A DNA stretch of 61,740 nt. Source: Bacillota bacterium. Lineage in GTDB: Bacteria > Bacillota > Clostridia > Lachnospirales > Anaerotignaceae. The notes below the pieces were generated by a model, which worked only from the letters and a program-made list of their open reading frames with translations, did no database searches and was not told where the DNA came from. Shown here piece after piece: positions 26,116 through 35,518 of the stretch; positions within the stretch are counted from its first letter, which is position 1, and every line of letters begins with the position of its first letter. The stretch is from contig JAAVYN010000017.1 in assembly GCA_022791155.1 (NCBI GenBank), positions 1-61,740 of the forward strand. The letters run 5' to 3'. Position numbers and translations under genes: made by a program.

Positions 26116-26961
26116 TCAGTCCTCCCTCAGGGTTTCAAATTCCTCAGTGATTATGAGAAGCGTTGTCAAATGCTTGAAATCCACTTGCGGCTCAATTATG
26201 GCATAGCGCGTGAGGCCATTTGTGTCGGTTATGATCTCCTTCACATAGCCAATTGTGAGCCCCGCCGGATATATGCCGCTCAAATGGCTTGTCACAATTT
26301 CGTCACCTTTCATTATCTCGCTTTCGGCGTCAATATATTCCATGCGGCACAAGCCGTCTTCCATGAGTGTATATTCTCCGCGGACAACTCCCAAATCGCC
26401 TGTCCGAAGGCTCATGGCCGAAACAGAGCTTCTGTTGTCAAGGATTGATTCCGCTTTGGCATAGTTATATCCGGCCTCTGTGATTTTGCCCACAACGCCG
26501 CCCTCAGCCGTCAGCACCATGTCGGCGGCAATGCCGTCTCTCGTCCCCTTGTCAATGACAAATGTGTCATACCAGTTTCCGGGATCTTTTCCTATTATAT
26601 TCGTTCCCGTTGTTTCATGTTTGGGAAACCTTTGCGACATTTCAAGCAGTTCCGAAAGACGCTCGTTTTCCTCTTCATATATCAAAAGCCGCTTGTTTTC
26701 AGCTTTCAAAAGCGCAACTTCCGCTTTCAGCTCCTCATTTTCGGCATATATGTCACTTTCATCCCTAAGAGTTGATATTCTGTCGCCAAACCACCCGCTG
26801 ACAGTTGATGTTATGTCCTGAAGCGGTGTTATAACAAAGCCCAGTGTGTTCTCCACAAATGTGGAATTCGTTCTCCGGCCCATTGTCACAAGCGCCGACA
26901 CAGCCATGACAAACGCCGCCAATATTAATATCTGTTTTTTGTATTCCTCAAAAAATTTCAA
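26116..26961 (-). CDS. mreC: Rod shape-determining protein MreC
   Basis: MreC (281 aa) links MreB to PBP2. One TM helix (about 8-27) is followed by a coiled coil (about 65-105, LKAEVALLKAENKRLLIYEE) and the beta-barrel domain with GKDPGNWYDTFVIDKGTRDG and LSGIYPAGLTIGYVKEI. It lies 17 bases after mreB in mreBCD. Confidence 0.95.
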   Translation of the reverse strand: MKFFEEYKKQILILAAFVMAVSALVTMGRRTNSTFVENTLGFVITPLQDITSTVSGWFGDRISTLRDESDIYAENEELKAEVALLKAENKRLLIYEEENERLSELLEMSQRFPKHETTGTNIIGKDPGNWYDTFVIDKGTRDGIAADMVLTAEGGVVGKITEAGYNYAKAESILDNRSSVSAMSLRTGDLGVVRGEYTLMEDGLCRMEYIDAESEIMKGDEIVTSHLSGIYPAGLTIGYVKEIITDTNGLTRYAIIEPQVDFKHLTTLLIITEEFETLRED

Positions 26962-26978
26962 TTTCCATTCTCCTTAAA

Positions 26979-28007
26979 TCACATCTTCAGCTTTTTTGGG
27001 GAAACAAGAACACTTCTCAACGTTTCAATATGTTCCAAAACAAGCCCTGTGCCCATGACAACACAGTTCAGCGGCTCATTGGCTATGTTCACAGGCATGC
27101 CTGTCTCTTTTGAAATCAATGTGCTAAGCCCGCTTAAGAGCGCGCCGCCCCCAGTGAGCGTTATGCCAAACTCCATGACGTCAGCAGCAAGCTCAGGCGG
27201 CGTGCTTTCAAGGGTTTGTTTTATGCAGTCAATTATGGAACCTATAGGCTCGCTTATTGCCTCAAGGATCTCATTTGATGTCACAGTTGCCGTTTTGGGA
27301 AGGCCGCTCACAAGATCCCGCCCGCGTATGTCCATTGATTCCTCTTTTTCTTTTGGATAGGCGCAGCCCACTTTGATTTTTATTTCCTCTGCTGTGCGTT
27401 CGCCCACAGCAAGGTTATATTCCTTTTTAACATAATTTATTATATACGAATCTATCTCGTCACCGGCAACTCTCAAAGAAGTGCTTGTGACAATTCCGCC
27501 CAGTGATATGACGGCAACCTCGCTTGTGCCGCCGCCAATGTCAACAACCATGCTTCCTGTTGGCTCTTCAACGGGGAGTCCGGCGCCTATGGCCGCCGCC
27601 ATTGGCTCCTCAATGAGGTAGGCATCGTTGTTCTTTGCCCCTGCCCCCAGCGACGCTTCCATGACAGCCCTTTTTTCAACCTCAGTGACGCCTGACGGCA
27701 CGCAAACAACAACCCTCGGTTTGGGCCCAAACATGCTTTTTGTATATGCCTTGTCAATAAAATAGCGCAGCATGGCCTGTGTCACGTCAAAGTCAGCAAT
27801 GACGCCGTCTCTCATGGGGCGGATTGCCACAATGTTGCCCGGCGTGCGCCCAATCATTTCCTTTGCCTCGTTGCCCACAGCAAGAACTTCGTTGCTGACT
27901 GTGTTCACCGCCACAACAGAAGGCTCATTCACAACAATCCCTTTGCTTTTAACATATACAAGGGTGTTGGCTGTCCCCAGATCAATCCCCATATCTCTTG
28001 AAAACAT
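26979..28007 (-). CDS. mreB: Rod shape-determining actin homologue MreB
   Basis: MreB (342 aa) forms membrane-bound filaments that guide wall synthesis. Actin-fold nucleotide motifs are clear: [19 protein letters not shown] (phosphate 1), [19 protein letters not shown] (phosphate 2) and [13 protein letters not shown] (adenosine). GAAGGGAGTTTTTTTGTT precedes the ATG. It is the first gene of the mreBCD-mrdA-minC run. Confidence 0.97.
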   Translation of the reverse strand: MFSRDMGIDLGTANTLVYVKSKGIVVNEPSVVAVNTVSNEVLAVGNEAKEMIGRTPGNIVAIRPMRDGVIADFDVTQAMLRYFIDKAYTKSMFGPKPRVVVCVPSGVTEVEKRAVMEASLGAGAKNNDAYLIEEPMAAAIGAGLPVEEPTGSMVVDIGGGTSEVAVISLGGIVTSTSLRVAGDEIDSYIINYVKKEYNLAVGERTAEEIKIKVGCAYPKEKEESMDIRGRDLVSGLPKTATVTSNEILEAISEPIGSIIDCIKQTLESTPPELAADVMEFGITLTGGGALLSGLSTLISKETGMPVNIANEPLNCVVMGTGLVLEHIETLRSVLVSPKKLKM

Positions 28008-28458
28008 AACAAAAAAACTCCCTTCAGCTAATAATGCACAATCAATATTCAGTCATATTCAAAATCACTTTGCCCAAAACAAAATTCCGCTTTTCAAAAG
28101 AGGCAAAGAGAACCCAACTTCTGTCAAAACACGCCTCAAAACAGGCGTTTGGCGGCACAAAGCACCGTGATAATTAATAATACATCTTTTTCCAGTTTTT
28201 TTCAATAACAATACTGTTAAGATAATGTTAATAAAAGTTTAGGAATCAAAACATTTTCTTAAATTTTTGTGGCAAAATTACATCCACACATTTTTTTCTA
28301 AAATATAAAACACACATATAATAAATTTTAACAAAACAAAGACATTTATACCCTAAAAATACAGTTTTTTCAAGCCAATTTATAAATTCTTAAACAATTG
28401 GCTGCCTTTTCGCGCAAAGCATTCTTTTTTTGTCATTTTTGACACAAACTTCCAAAAC
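28008..28458. other. Gap upstream of mreB
   Basis: About 450 very AT-rich bases that should hold the mreB promoter on the minus strand. No gene, RNA or strong repeat is recognised. Confidence 0.4.
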
Positions 28459-28500
28459 AAAAAACCGCCTCAAATTTGTCTGGCAAAATTTGAGACGGCC
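28459..28500 (-). terminator. Terminator of the Gld-like ABC operon
   Basis: On the minus strand a long stem (CCGTCTCAAATTT pairing with AAATTTGAGGCGG, one mismatch) is followed by TTTTTTGTTTTGG. It begins 13 bases past the DUF4340 stop. Confidence 0.85.
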
Positions 28501-28513
28501 AATATGTTCATTT

Positions 28514-29902
28514 TTATTGCAAGTTTTCAACCGAACCAAAGAACACGTCAAGAATTCTTCTTCCCATCAAAAACTCTGTGACGCCGTTTATCTCCACAGC
28601 ATAATAATTTGTGTCATAGTCATGGAAAACAAATGTGAGCGTTTCGCCATCAATCTTTTCAACAGTGACAGTTGCTTCAATTTTTCCGGCTTCTTTGACA
28701 GCCTCGCCGTCAATTGTCAGCGCCGTGAGATTGTTATACACATTTGCAAAGTCTTCCGATGATATTTCTTTTCCATCAAGCTCAATGCGGTTGTTGTTTT
28801 TGTCAAGCTCAAAAACGGCTTTCAGGCTTTTGTTGGCGCTTCTGTCTTCGTCAATTGTGATTCTTGAAATTTCCGACATTGGCGTTGTCACAATAGATTT
28901 TATAAGTATGTCAAAAATGTCGGCATTCTTAATTTTTTCAATGTTTTCTGTGCTTATTGTGACAACATAGTCTTTGCCTGAAAAGCGGGCATATGTTGTG
29001 ACGTCAGTGGCTTCGCTGCCAACAACAATTTCACATTTGTTGCCTTTCATGTCCTCCGCCTCAATCACAAGGGAAGGCTTGTCAAAGCCATACGCCTCGT
29101 CGCTTTCAGGGTTGTCAATAAATTTCACTGCCGCAATGTCATAAAGCGGGCCTCCAATGCTCTCACTCAACTTGACTGTTTCAACAGCCATTGGCCGGCT
29201 ATATGCCCCTGTGACGGCATATTCTCCAAACCCCTTAGAAACCGCACCGTCAGGGTTTGGCTCCAATGTGTATGTTTCATTGCCATTTGTTATTTTAATA
29301 TATTTGCAGTCGTTATAATCCACAAATTCCGGCATGCGATCCCTGAAGTCCGATGGCTTTCTTTTAAGAGCCTTGCCGTCTTCAGCGCCAATCATATAAA
29401 TCCTTTCATCGCCTTTTTTTGTGAGATAATATCCCGCCGAGTCAACTGTCATGTCTCCAACCACAAGCGATATGACAGTTTTGTCGTCGCCTGTTATCTC
29501 AATTTTATATCCATTGTCAAGGCCATATTGTTCCAAATTTTCATATGTTTCAGAAACAATCTCATTATATTTGAGGTTTTTGGCACAGGCCACAAGCTGA
29601 TCGAGATAAATTTGAACAAGCTCAATGTCCTCCTTGCCAACCATAACCCAGTTTGTTCCTTCCTTTATAAAATGCTCCTTTTCATCCTCGGCCTCAACTG
29701 AAATTCCAACAGCCTTAAAGTTCGGAAGGCTAAACACGCTGTCATCATCACTTGATGAAACATCTTCCGTCTGACTGTCGCCGCCTGGCAAAGGAGTTGC
29801 AACAGGCTTGCTTGCTTTTGGTGTTGAAATTGCCATATACACCGCCGCCAAAACCGCTATGGCGGCCAAACATATTATAACATTCCGCTTCTGTTTGCTC
29901 AT
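28514..29902 (-). CDS. DUF4340 protein of a Gld-like ABC system
   Basis: A 462-aa membrane-anchored protein. One TM helix (about 8-25, VIICLAAIAVLAAVYMAIS) is followed by a Ser/Pro-rich linker and a long extracytoplasmic beta-rich region with repeated segments (NWVMVGKEDIELVQIYLDQL; YGFDKPSLVIEAEDMKG), the DUF4340 pattern. Its ATG overlaps the preceding stop by four bases. DUF4340 genes usually sit with GldA/F/G-like ABC genes, as here. The exported substrate is unknown. Confidence 0.88.
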   Translation of the reverse strand: MSKQKRNVIICLAAIAVLAAVYMAISTPKASKPVATPLPGGDSQTEDVSSSDDDSVFSLPNFKAVGISVEAEDEKEHFIKEGTNWVMVGKEDIELVQIYLDQLVACAKNLKYNEIVSETYENLEQYGLDNGYKIEITGDDKTVISLVVGDMTVDSAGYYLTKKGDERIYMIGAEDGKALKRKPSDFRDRMPEFVDYNDCKYIKITNGNETYTLEPNPDGAVSKGFGEYAVTGAYSRPMAVETVKLSESIGGPLYDIAAVKFIDNPESDEAYGFDKPSLVIEAEDMKGNKCEIVVGSEATDVTTYARFSGKDYVVTISTENIEKIKNADIFDILIKSIVTTPMSEISRITIDEDRSANKSLKAVFELDKNNNRIELDGKEISSEDFANVYNNLTALTIDGEAVKEAGKIEATVTVEKIDGETLTFVFHDYDTNYYAVEINGVTEFLMGRRILDVFFGSVENLQ

Positions 29903-31326
29903 TTTCTGTTTCTCCTCCTCAAAACAACAGCTGCTCCAGCAATGAGTATGGCCGCCGGAAGAAGTATAACGCTTATCCCCATTATTATTATGGCTTTGTC
30001 CTGCGTCATGTTGAGATATTCATCGGCGCCAAGGCTTTTGGAACGCTGAGTTGTTTCGCTGTCAGAAAGATAGTCAAAGGCATTCATAACAATGCCATAG
30101 TTCCCGCCGTTAACAAGCTGGTTTATGTCGTGCTCCATAACCGTTTCTGCTCCAAAAACAACAATTTTAACTCCTTGATCGTTTCCGCTTGAATCAATGT
30201 CTGTCACAGTGGCGCCAAGCACAAACGGCCCAAACGGATCGCTTTCGCTTTTTTGAAAATTGCTCATTTCAGATGTCGCTTTGCTATATGAATATGCAGA
30301 AGTTGTGGCAAACGCCTGAACATCAACAGTTCCGCGTTTTGTGTCAAGAATGTCAATTGCAAGTGAAAATGGTATGAACGCCTTTGTTTTTGCTTCTGCA
30401 AGCCTCTTTGAAACGTCGTTGTCTGCACTGAGTTCCGGAAGAAGATAATATGGATTCTGCTGATAGACATATCCGGCGTCGCCCTCAATGACAATTCGCC
30501 GGCTGTCGGCCAGTCCATAATTTTCCAAAAGCGAATCAAAGTTCGGCATGTCTTCTGTTGTCATGCCAAGAGTTATGAAAAGGCTTCCGCCGTTGTCCAA
30601 ATATCTGTTTATCTCTGTCAGCTCATCTGCCGTTATGTCATGTGTTGGAGCATTAATGACAACTGTCACAGCGTCGTCAGGAATTGTCTTTTCAGTGATC
30701 AAACTCAAATATGACAGCGAATATCCCCCATATTCCATTTCAGTTATGAGCTCGTCATATATGTCGCTTTCGCCATGGCCTGATATGGCATAAATCATTT
30801 TTCTTTCATCACTTGTCAGCTGCCTTATGGCCCCTGTGAGTATGCTCTCCAGTTTAATGCCGCGCAAATATGACTCGCCTGTCTGCCCTGTATATATGTC
30901 AGCTATGTCCTGCTGCGATATTATCCTATATCCCGCCGCTGTCTCAACTATAACCGAGCCCAAAGACAGCGCCTCGCCATTTCCGCCATATTTGGCCATA
31001 AGCTGTGGGTTTTTATATGGATCCACATTGGAATATGAAACATGCCGGCTGTTTGAAGCATATCTGTCAAGAATCTCCGTCACAACATCAATGCTTCCGC
31101 CATCGGCATATACAGACGTGAGTGTGACGTCTTCCTGAAGGCCGTTAAGAAGCTCAAGCGTGTCTTCAGAAAGTGTATAAAGTTTGTTTTTTGTGAGGTC
31201 AAATTTTATGTTGAGCTTTGATGCAACCATGTTCACCATGATGGCTATGATAACAACGGCCACTGTCATAACCGAGGCATAGCCGCCATATTTTATGTTA
31301 GCATTGTTTTTGCCTTTATTGTTCAT
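29899..31326 (-). CDS. GldG-like ABC-system auxiliary protein
   Basis: A 475-aa protein with an N-terminal TM helix (about 17-37), a large extracytoplasmic domain and a C-terminal TM helix (about 448-468). KLNIKFDLTKNKLYTLSEDT and FDYLSDSETTQRSKSL are typical of the GldG/uncharacterised ABC-type family. GAGGAGGAGACGTCAAC precedes the ATG. The gld name comes from Bacteroidetes gliding; nothing here implies gliding. Confidence 0.88.
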   Translation of the reverse strand: MNNKGKNNANIKYGGYASVMTVAVVIIAIMVNMVASKLNIKFDLTKNKLYTLSEDTLELLNGLQEDVTLTSVYADGGSIDVVTEILDRYASNSRHVSYSNVDPYKNPQLMAKYGGNGEALSLGSVIVETAAGYRIISQQDIADIYTGQTGESYLRGIKLESILTGAIRQLTSDERKMIYAISGHGESDIYDELITEMEYGGYSLSYLSLITEKTIPDDAVTVVINAPTHDITADELTEINRYLDNGGSLFITLGMTTEDMPNFDSLLENYGLADSRRIVIEGDAGYVYQQNPYYLLPELSADNDVSKRLAEAKTKAFIPFSLAIDILDTKRGTVDVQAFATTSAYSYSKATSEMSNFQKSESDPFGPFVLGATVTDIDSSGNDQGVKIVVFGAETVMEHDINQLVNGGNYGIVMNAFDYLSDSETTQRSKSLGADEYLNMTQDKAIIIMGISVILLPAAILIAGAAVVLRRRNRK

Positions 31327-31341
31327 GTTGACGTCTCCTCC

Positions 31342-32205
31342 TCATGCCCAGCGCTTCTTTTCTACAACTCTGACTGTGAAAAACAGAAAAACGGCTATGA
31401 AAGAAACAAGATAAACCGCTGCCGCCACGTCAAAAATCCCCATTGAGAAATAGCTGAACCTTGTCAGCACGGCAAACATGAACGCAAAACGCCCGGCAAA
31501 GCCGTCAAGAAGTGATGGCTTCACAAAATATACCACAGCAATTGCCGCCGCCAAAACTCCAAAAACCGCAAACGCAATGCCAGCGCTTTTTGTGTTGTTA
31601 TAAAAATAGAACGCCACAGCCGCCGCCAAAAACGCCGCAAACATAATCGAGAAAAATATGTTTCCGGAAGCCATTGATATTATGGCCTCAATCATGAGCA
31701 AAAGAAATATGGCCACAAACGTTGCAACGGCCGCAACAATTTGATTGTCAGTGAGCGAGCTGATCCAAAGCCCAACTGCTATAAACGCTCCGCCAAGAAG
31801 AAGAAAGCCCAAATATGAGCCCAATATCTGTGCCACAGCCACGTTTCCAAAAAAAGAAAGTGTCACCGGAAAAACAGCTGTGACGGCAAGCGCTATGGCA
31901 AAAACTGTCAGCGCCGCAAAATATTTTCCCAAAACAATTCCCGCAACGCTCACAGGGCTTGTCAAAAGCATTTGATCTGTCTTTTGCCTCATTTCATCAG
32001 CCAAAAGACGCATTGTGAGCATAGGCCCCAATATAAGAAACATCATTATCACAGAACCAAAAACATATTCAAACTGCGGACTGCTCATAAGTATGTTTTG
32101 CAGTGAAAAATATATCGCTGTCACAAGCACAAATATAGCCGTGAACACATATCCCGTCATCGAACTGAAATACATTTTCATTTCCCTTTTATATATAGCT
32201 TTCAT
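31342..32205 (-). CDS. ABC-2 type permease (GldF-like)
   Basis: A 287-aa permease with about six TM helices. The N-terminal IYKREMKMYFSSMTGYVFTA and GPMLTMRLLADEMRQKTDQM are typical of GldF/NosY-type ABC-2 permeases. Its ATG overlaps the ATPase stop by four bases, so the two are coupled. Confidence 0.9.
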   Translation of the reverse strand: MKAIYKREMKMYFSSMTGYVFTAIFVLVTAIYFSLQNILMSSPQFEYVFGSVIMMFLILGPMLTMRLLADEMRQKTDQMLLTSPVSVAGIVLGKYFAALTVFAIALAVTAVFPVTLSFFGNVAVAQILGSYLGFLLLGGAFIAVGLWISSLTDNQIVAAVATFVAIFLLLMIEAIISMASGNIFFSIMFAAFLAAAVAFYFYNNTKSAGIAFAVFGVLAAAIAVVYFVKPSLLDGFAGRFAFMFAVLTRFSYFSMGIFDVAAAVYLVSFIAVFLFFTVRVVEKKRWA

Positions 32206-33173
32206 TTTTCTCCCTCCTGTCTGCTTCCGGCTTCCTCGCCGGGAACACTTTCAGTGACTTGAAGGAAAATTTCTTCAAGAGACATTTTTTCGCTTTTCAT
32301 GAGAAGAAGTGTCAGTTCGCTGGAGGCCGCTGCCAAAAACGCCGCTTCCCTGACGTCGCCCCCCTCTATTCCCTCAACAATGAAATCCCACGTTCCCGCT
32401 TCACTGCTCTGCACTTCCTCAAAATATGAAATTCCCTTAGATTCCCTCAACATTTCAATGGCCTTCGTTCTGTCGCCTTTGAGCCTTATGCGGTATCTGT
32501 CGCGGCTGAGTTTTTCGCTCAGCTGTTCAGGCGAATCGCTTGCCACAATTTCGCCCTTGTTGATAATCATCACACGGCTGCACACAGCGCTCACTTCAGA
32601 AAGTATGTGGCTGCTTAATATGATTGTGTGGTCGTCACTCAAATGTTTTATAACTTCCCGAATTTCTATGATCTGTTTTGGATCAAGGCCAACCGTTGGT
32701 TCGTCAAGTATGAGCACTTCGGGGTTGCCTATAAGCGCCTGCGCCAAACCAACCCTCTGCCGATAGCCCTTTGACAGATTTTTAATCAGCTTGTTTTTGA
32801 CATGAACAATTTTCACGCGTTCCATCACGCTTTCAATGTGTCCGGCCGCCTCCGCGCGTTTGACGTCTTTCAGTTCAGCGGCAAATTCAAGATATTCCAA
32901 AACAGTCATGTCCATATACACCGGCGGAATTTCTGGAAGATAGCCAATGCGCTTTTTTGCCTCTCTCGGATTTTTAAGTATGTCAAACCCGCCAATTTTC
33001 ACTTCTCCAGCGGAAGGGGATATGTATCCTGTTATTATGTTCATTGTAGTGCTTTTGCCGGCGCCGTTTGGGCCAAGAAACCCCAAAACTTCGCCTTTTT
33101 CAACCTTGAACGAAATATTTTTTACGGCTTCATATTTTCCGTAATTTTTTACAAGATTGCTGACTTCTATCAC
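32202..33173 (-). CDS. ABC transporter ATP-binding protein (GldA-like)
   Basis: A 323-aa ATPase. A GTG start at 33173 is preferred because GGAGG lies 8 bases upstream and the product starts as VIEVSNLVKNYGKYEAV. Walker A GPNGAGKSTTMN, Q-loop, signature NLSKGYRQRVGLAQAL, Walker B VLILDEPTVGLD and the switch His (SSHIL) are all present, followed by a C-terminal regulatory domain. It is the first gene of a four-gene operon (ATPase, permease, GldG-like, DUF4340). Confidence 0.95.
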   Translation of the reverse strand: MIEVSNLVKNYGKYEAVKNISFKVEKGEVLGFLGPNGAGKSTTMNIITGYISPSAGEVKIGGFDILKNPREAKKRIGYLPEIPPVYMDMTVLEYLEFAAELKDVKRAEAAGHIESVMERVKIVHVKNKLIKNLSKGYRQRVGLAQALIGNPEVLILDEPTVGLDPKQIIEIREVIKHLSDDHTIILSSHILSEVSAVCSRVMIINKGEIVASDSPEQLSEKLSRDRYRIRLKGDRTKAIEMLRESKGISYFEEVQSSEAGTWDFIVEGIEGGDVREAAFLAAASSELTLLLMKSEKMSLEEIFLQVTESVPGEEAGSRQEGEK

Positions 33174-33565
33174 CTTTTTTACCTCCAAAAACACTGGACT
33201 TTTATGTCCTGAAAATGTCTGCCGCTCATGTTTTTGCGACAAAATAAATATTAAAATAAACATCGAGTTAATTCTACTACAATATTATGAATAAATTGTG
33301 AATATTTATAAAATAGCCTCAGCTTTTGACACTTCCAAACCCACAAGGCCCACGGCCATTGAAACAAACCCTCATCACAAAACAGTTTTCAAAAATTTCT
33401 CCAAAAAATTTGTTCAAAACATATGGCAAATTCATTCATATTACTCTTGCATATTAACCGCTATGATATTAAAATGATATAAAAGCGGCGTGGGGTCGCG
33501 CCGCAAAAGGCGTGCTTGAAAGCGCACAGTTTTCAAACATACTTATATAATGGCGGAGGTTTTTT
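33174..33565. other. Divergent region between the ABC operon and DUF4321
   Basis: About 390 bases. Downstream of an AT-rich part, GCGGCG-TGGGGTC-GCGCCGC (33484-33502) can form a GC-rich hairpin in the leader of the plus-strand DUF4321 gene. A TTGCAT near 33448 could be a -35. No gene is seen. Confidence 0.4.
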
Positions 33566-33829
33566 ATGGCTAAAGGCGGCAGGGACATGTTGGCACTTGC
33601 ATCAATGCTCATCACAGGCATTGTGCTTGGCGGATTTTTGGGTGAGTATCTCGGCAGTATAACCTCTTTGGAATTTTTGAGATATGGAAGGGATTTCGTC
33701 ATAGGCGGCCCTGGCATACTTGACCTCGGCGTGATAAAAGTGCAGTTTGGCATCACCATAAAATGCACAATTGCCGGAGTGATTGGCATGGCGGTCGCGG
33801 CCTTTGTTTATAAAAAATTTAGGCCATAA
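33566..33829 (+). CDS. DUF4321 small membrane protein
   Basis: An 87-aa protein with two TM helices (about 8-27 and 63-82) and the DUF4321 pattern GGFLGEYLG and LDLGVIKVQFGITIK. GGAGG lies ahead of the ATG. The family is confined to Clostridia-like Firmicutes and often precedes maf and the mre genes; function unknown. Confidence 0.85.
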   Translation: MAKGGRDMLALASMLITGIVLGGFLGEYLGSITSLEFLRYGRDFVIGGPGILDLGVIKVQFGITIKCTIAGVIGMAVAAFVYKKFRP

Positions 33830-33862
33830 ATTCAATCGACACGAGAAGTAAGGAGCGTAATT

Positions 33863-34459
33863 ATGAAGAAAATTATTTTAGCGTCATCGTCACCCCGAAG
33901 AAAAGCGCTGCTTGAAAGCCTCGGCCTCCCCTTTGAGGTTGTTGTGAGCAGTGTTGACGAAAATGTTGAAGTTGACAACTCGCCCTATGAACTTGTTAAA
34001 ATACTTTCTGAAAAGAAAGCAAAAGCCATTTTGAACCAAATTGAAGGAGAAGCCATTGTGATAGGCGCCGACACAGTTGTTGCCGACATGGGCCGCATAC
34101 TCAGCAAGCCCAAATCCAAAGACGAAGCCATCAAAATGCTGCGCCAAATCCAGGGCCGCCACCACAGTGTATACACAGGCAATTGTCTTCTTTTTGTGAA
34201 TGAAGACGGAACATATGAAGAAGAAACTTTTGTGGACTGCACTGAAGTTTCGTTCAACAAAATGACCATTGAAGAAATAGAAATGTATGTTGAAACCGGC
34301 GAATTTGAGGACAAAGCCGGGGGCTATGGCATACAAGGCCGCGCGTCGCTCTTTGTTGACAGCATAACCGGAAACTACAGCACAGTTGTTGGCCTTTCAC
34401 TGCCTTTGCTCTATGACGCTTTCAAAAAACACGGCATACAGCTTATGAATTTTGAATGA
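33863..34459 (+). CDS. maf: Maf-family nucleotide pyrophosphatase
   Basis: A 198-aa Maf protein, a house-cleaning pyrophosphatase that hydrolyses dTTP/UTP or modified nucleotides. The N-terminal ASSSPRRKALLESLGLPFEV, GADTVV and the acidic EDKAGGYGIQG region are hallmark motifs. AAGGAGCGTAATT precedes the ATG. It lies 33 bases after the DUF4321 gene. Confidence 0.95.
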   Translation: MKKIILASSSPRRKALLESLGLPFEVVVSSVDENVEVDNSPYELVKILSEKKAKAILNQIEGEAIVIGADTVVADMGRILSKPKSKDEAIKMLRQIQGRHHSVYTGNCLLFVNEDGTYEEETFVDCTEVSFNKMTIEEIEMYVETGEFEDKAGGYGIQGRASLFVDSITGNYSTVVGLSLPLLYDAFKKHGIQLMNFE

Positions 34460-34539
34460 TCAATTTGACCGCCAGTTTTGTTACATATTGGCGGTCAGTG
34501 TTGTTTTGACGCTTTTTTTGAAAAATTTCAAAAAATATA

Positions 34540-34591
34540 TTGACTTTTTTGCAAAGCTAAATTATAATCATTATCAGTTAATAATTATTAA
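34540..34591 (+). promoter_or_regulatory. Promoter and PerR-like operator of reverse rubrerythrin
   Basis: TTGACT (34540-34545) and TATAAT (34563-34568) are 17 bases apart. A 15-nt box TTATAATCATTATCA (34562-34576) matches the PerR/Fur-type consensus TTATAATNATTATAA at all but one position and covers the -10. A perfect 14-nt palindrome TTAATAATTATTAA follows at 34578-34591. Peroxide-inducible control by PerR is inferred; perR is not in the window. Confidence 0.75.
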
Positions 34592-34637
34592 ATATAAGTT
34601 TATTAATTAATATATATTACACAAGGAGGAATTTGAT

Positions 34638-35180
34638 ATGAAAAAATTTGTTTGTTCAATCTGTGGTTATGTTCATGAGGGAGATTGTGCTCCTGAAAAA
34701 TGCCCTGTTTGCGGTGCAGGAGCTGATAAATTCAAAGAGCAGACAGGCGCTCGCGAATGGGCTGCTGAACACGTTGTAGGCGTTGCCAAAGGCGTTAGCG
34801 AAGACATCATCAACGACCTTAAAGCCAATTTTGAAGGCGAATGCTGTGAAGTTGGAATGTATCTTGCAATGGCACGCGTTGCCCACAGAGAAGGCTATCC
34901 TGAAGTTGGCCTCTACTATGAAAAAGCCGCTTGGGAAGAAGCTGAACATGCTGCAAAATTTGCTGAACTTCTTGGCGAAGTTGTCACAGACTCCACAAAG
35001 AAAAATCTTGAACTCCGTGTTGATGCCGAAAACGGCGCAACAGCTGGAAAAACAGATTTGGCAAAACGTGCAAAAGCTGCCAACCTTGATGCCATCCACG
35101 ACACAGTTCATGAAATGGCAAGAGACGAGGCCCGTCACGGCAAAGCATTCGAAGGACTTCTTAAAAGATATTTTGGCTAA
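34638..35180 (+). CDS. Reverse rubrerythrin
   Basis: A 180-aa peroxide-scavenging enzyme. The rubredoxin domain is at the N-terminus ([10 protein letters not shown]...CPVCGAGAD, about 5-30), ahead of the di-iron ferritin-like domain ([53 protein letters not shown]), the reverse of classic rubrerythrin. In clostridia such proteins are NADH-linked peroxide reductases under PerR control. ACAAGGAGGAATTTGAT precedes the ATG. Monocistronic, between a strong promoter and a terminator. Confidence 0.95.
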   Translation: MKKFVCSICGYVHEGDCAPEKCPVCGAGADKFKEQTGAREWAAEHVVGVAKGVSEDIINDLKANFEGECCEVGMYLAMARVAHREGYPEVGLYYEKAAWEEAEHAAKFAELLGEVVTDSTKKNLELRVDAENGATAGKTDLAKRAKAANLDAIHDTVHEMARDEARHGKAFEGLLKRYFG

Positions 35181-35189
35181 CAAATTCAA

Positions 35190-35213
35190 GGGGCGCACAA
35201 GCGCCCTTTTTTT
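35190..35213 (+). terminator. Terminator of reverse rubrerythrin
   Basis: GGGCGC-ACAA-GCGCCC followed by seven T's, ten bases after the stop. A textbook intrinsic terminator. Confidence 0.9.
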
Positions 35214-35466
35214 GTGCAAATTCAAATTTCAGTCATCATTTTTCACCACATTTGAACGAACAGCCAAATCAAACACAAACCAAAGTTCATTCAAAACTTC
35301 CAAAAAAGTTTTTCACTTTCCCCTGATTTTGCACAACAAAACACCACATGTCAGTCAAGTGTCACAAACAAAAATTGCCGCACATTTACATAAAACATAT
35401 AAACTCCAAACCCTCAAAAGTTTGACCGGCTTAAAAATTTTCTCGAAAATAAACCAAAAAAATCAG

Positions 35467-35494
35467 TTGAAAATTCACATTTCTGTTGTAAAAT
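35467..35494 (+). promoter_or_regulatory. Candidate promoter of the PepSY operon
   Basis: TTGAAA (35467-35472) and TAAAAT (35489-35494) are 16 bases apart, about 25 bases ahead of the TTG start. The rest of 35214-35466 shows no gene and no other signal. Confidence 0.5.
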
Positions 35495-35518
35495 ATATAT
35501 TTGAAAGGAGGAATGCAA

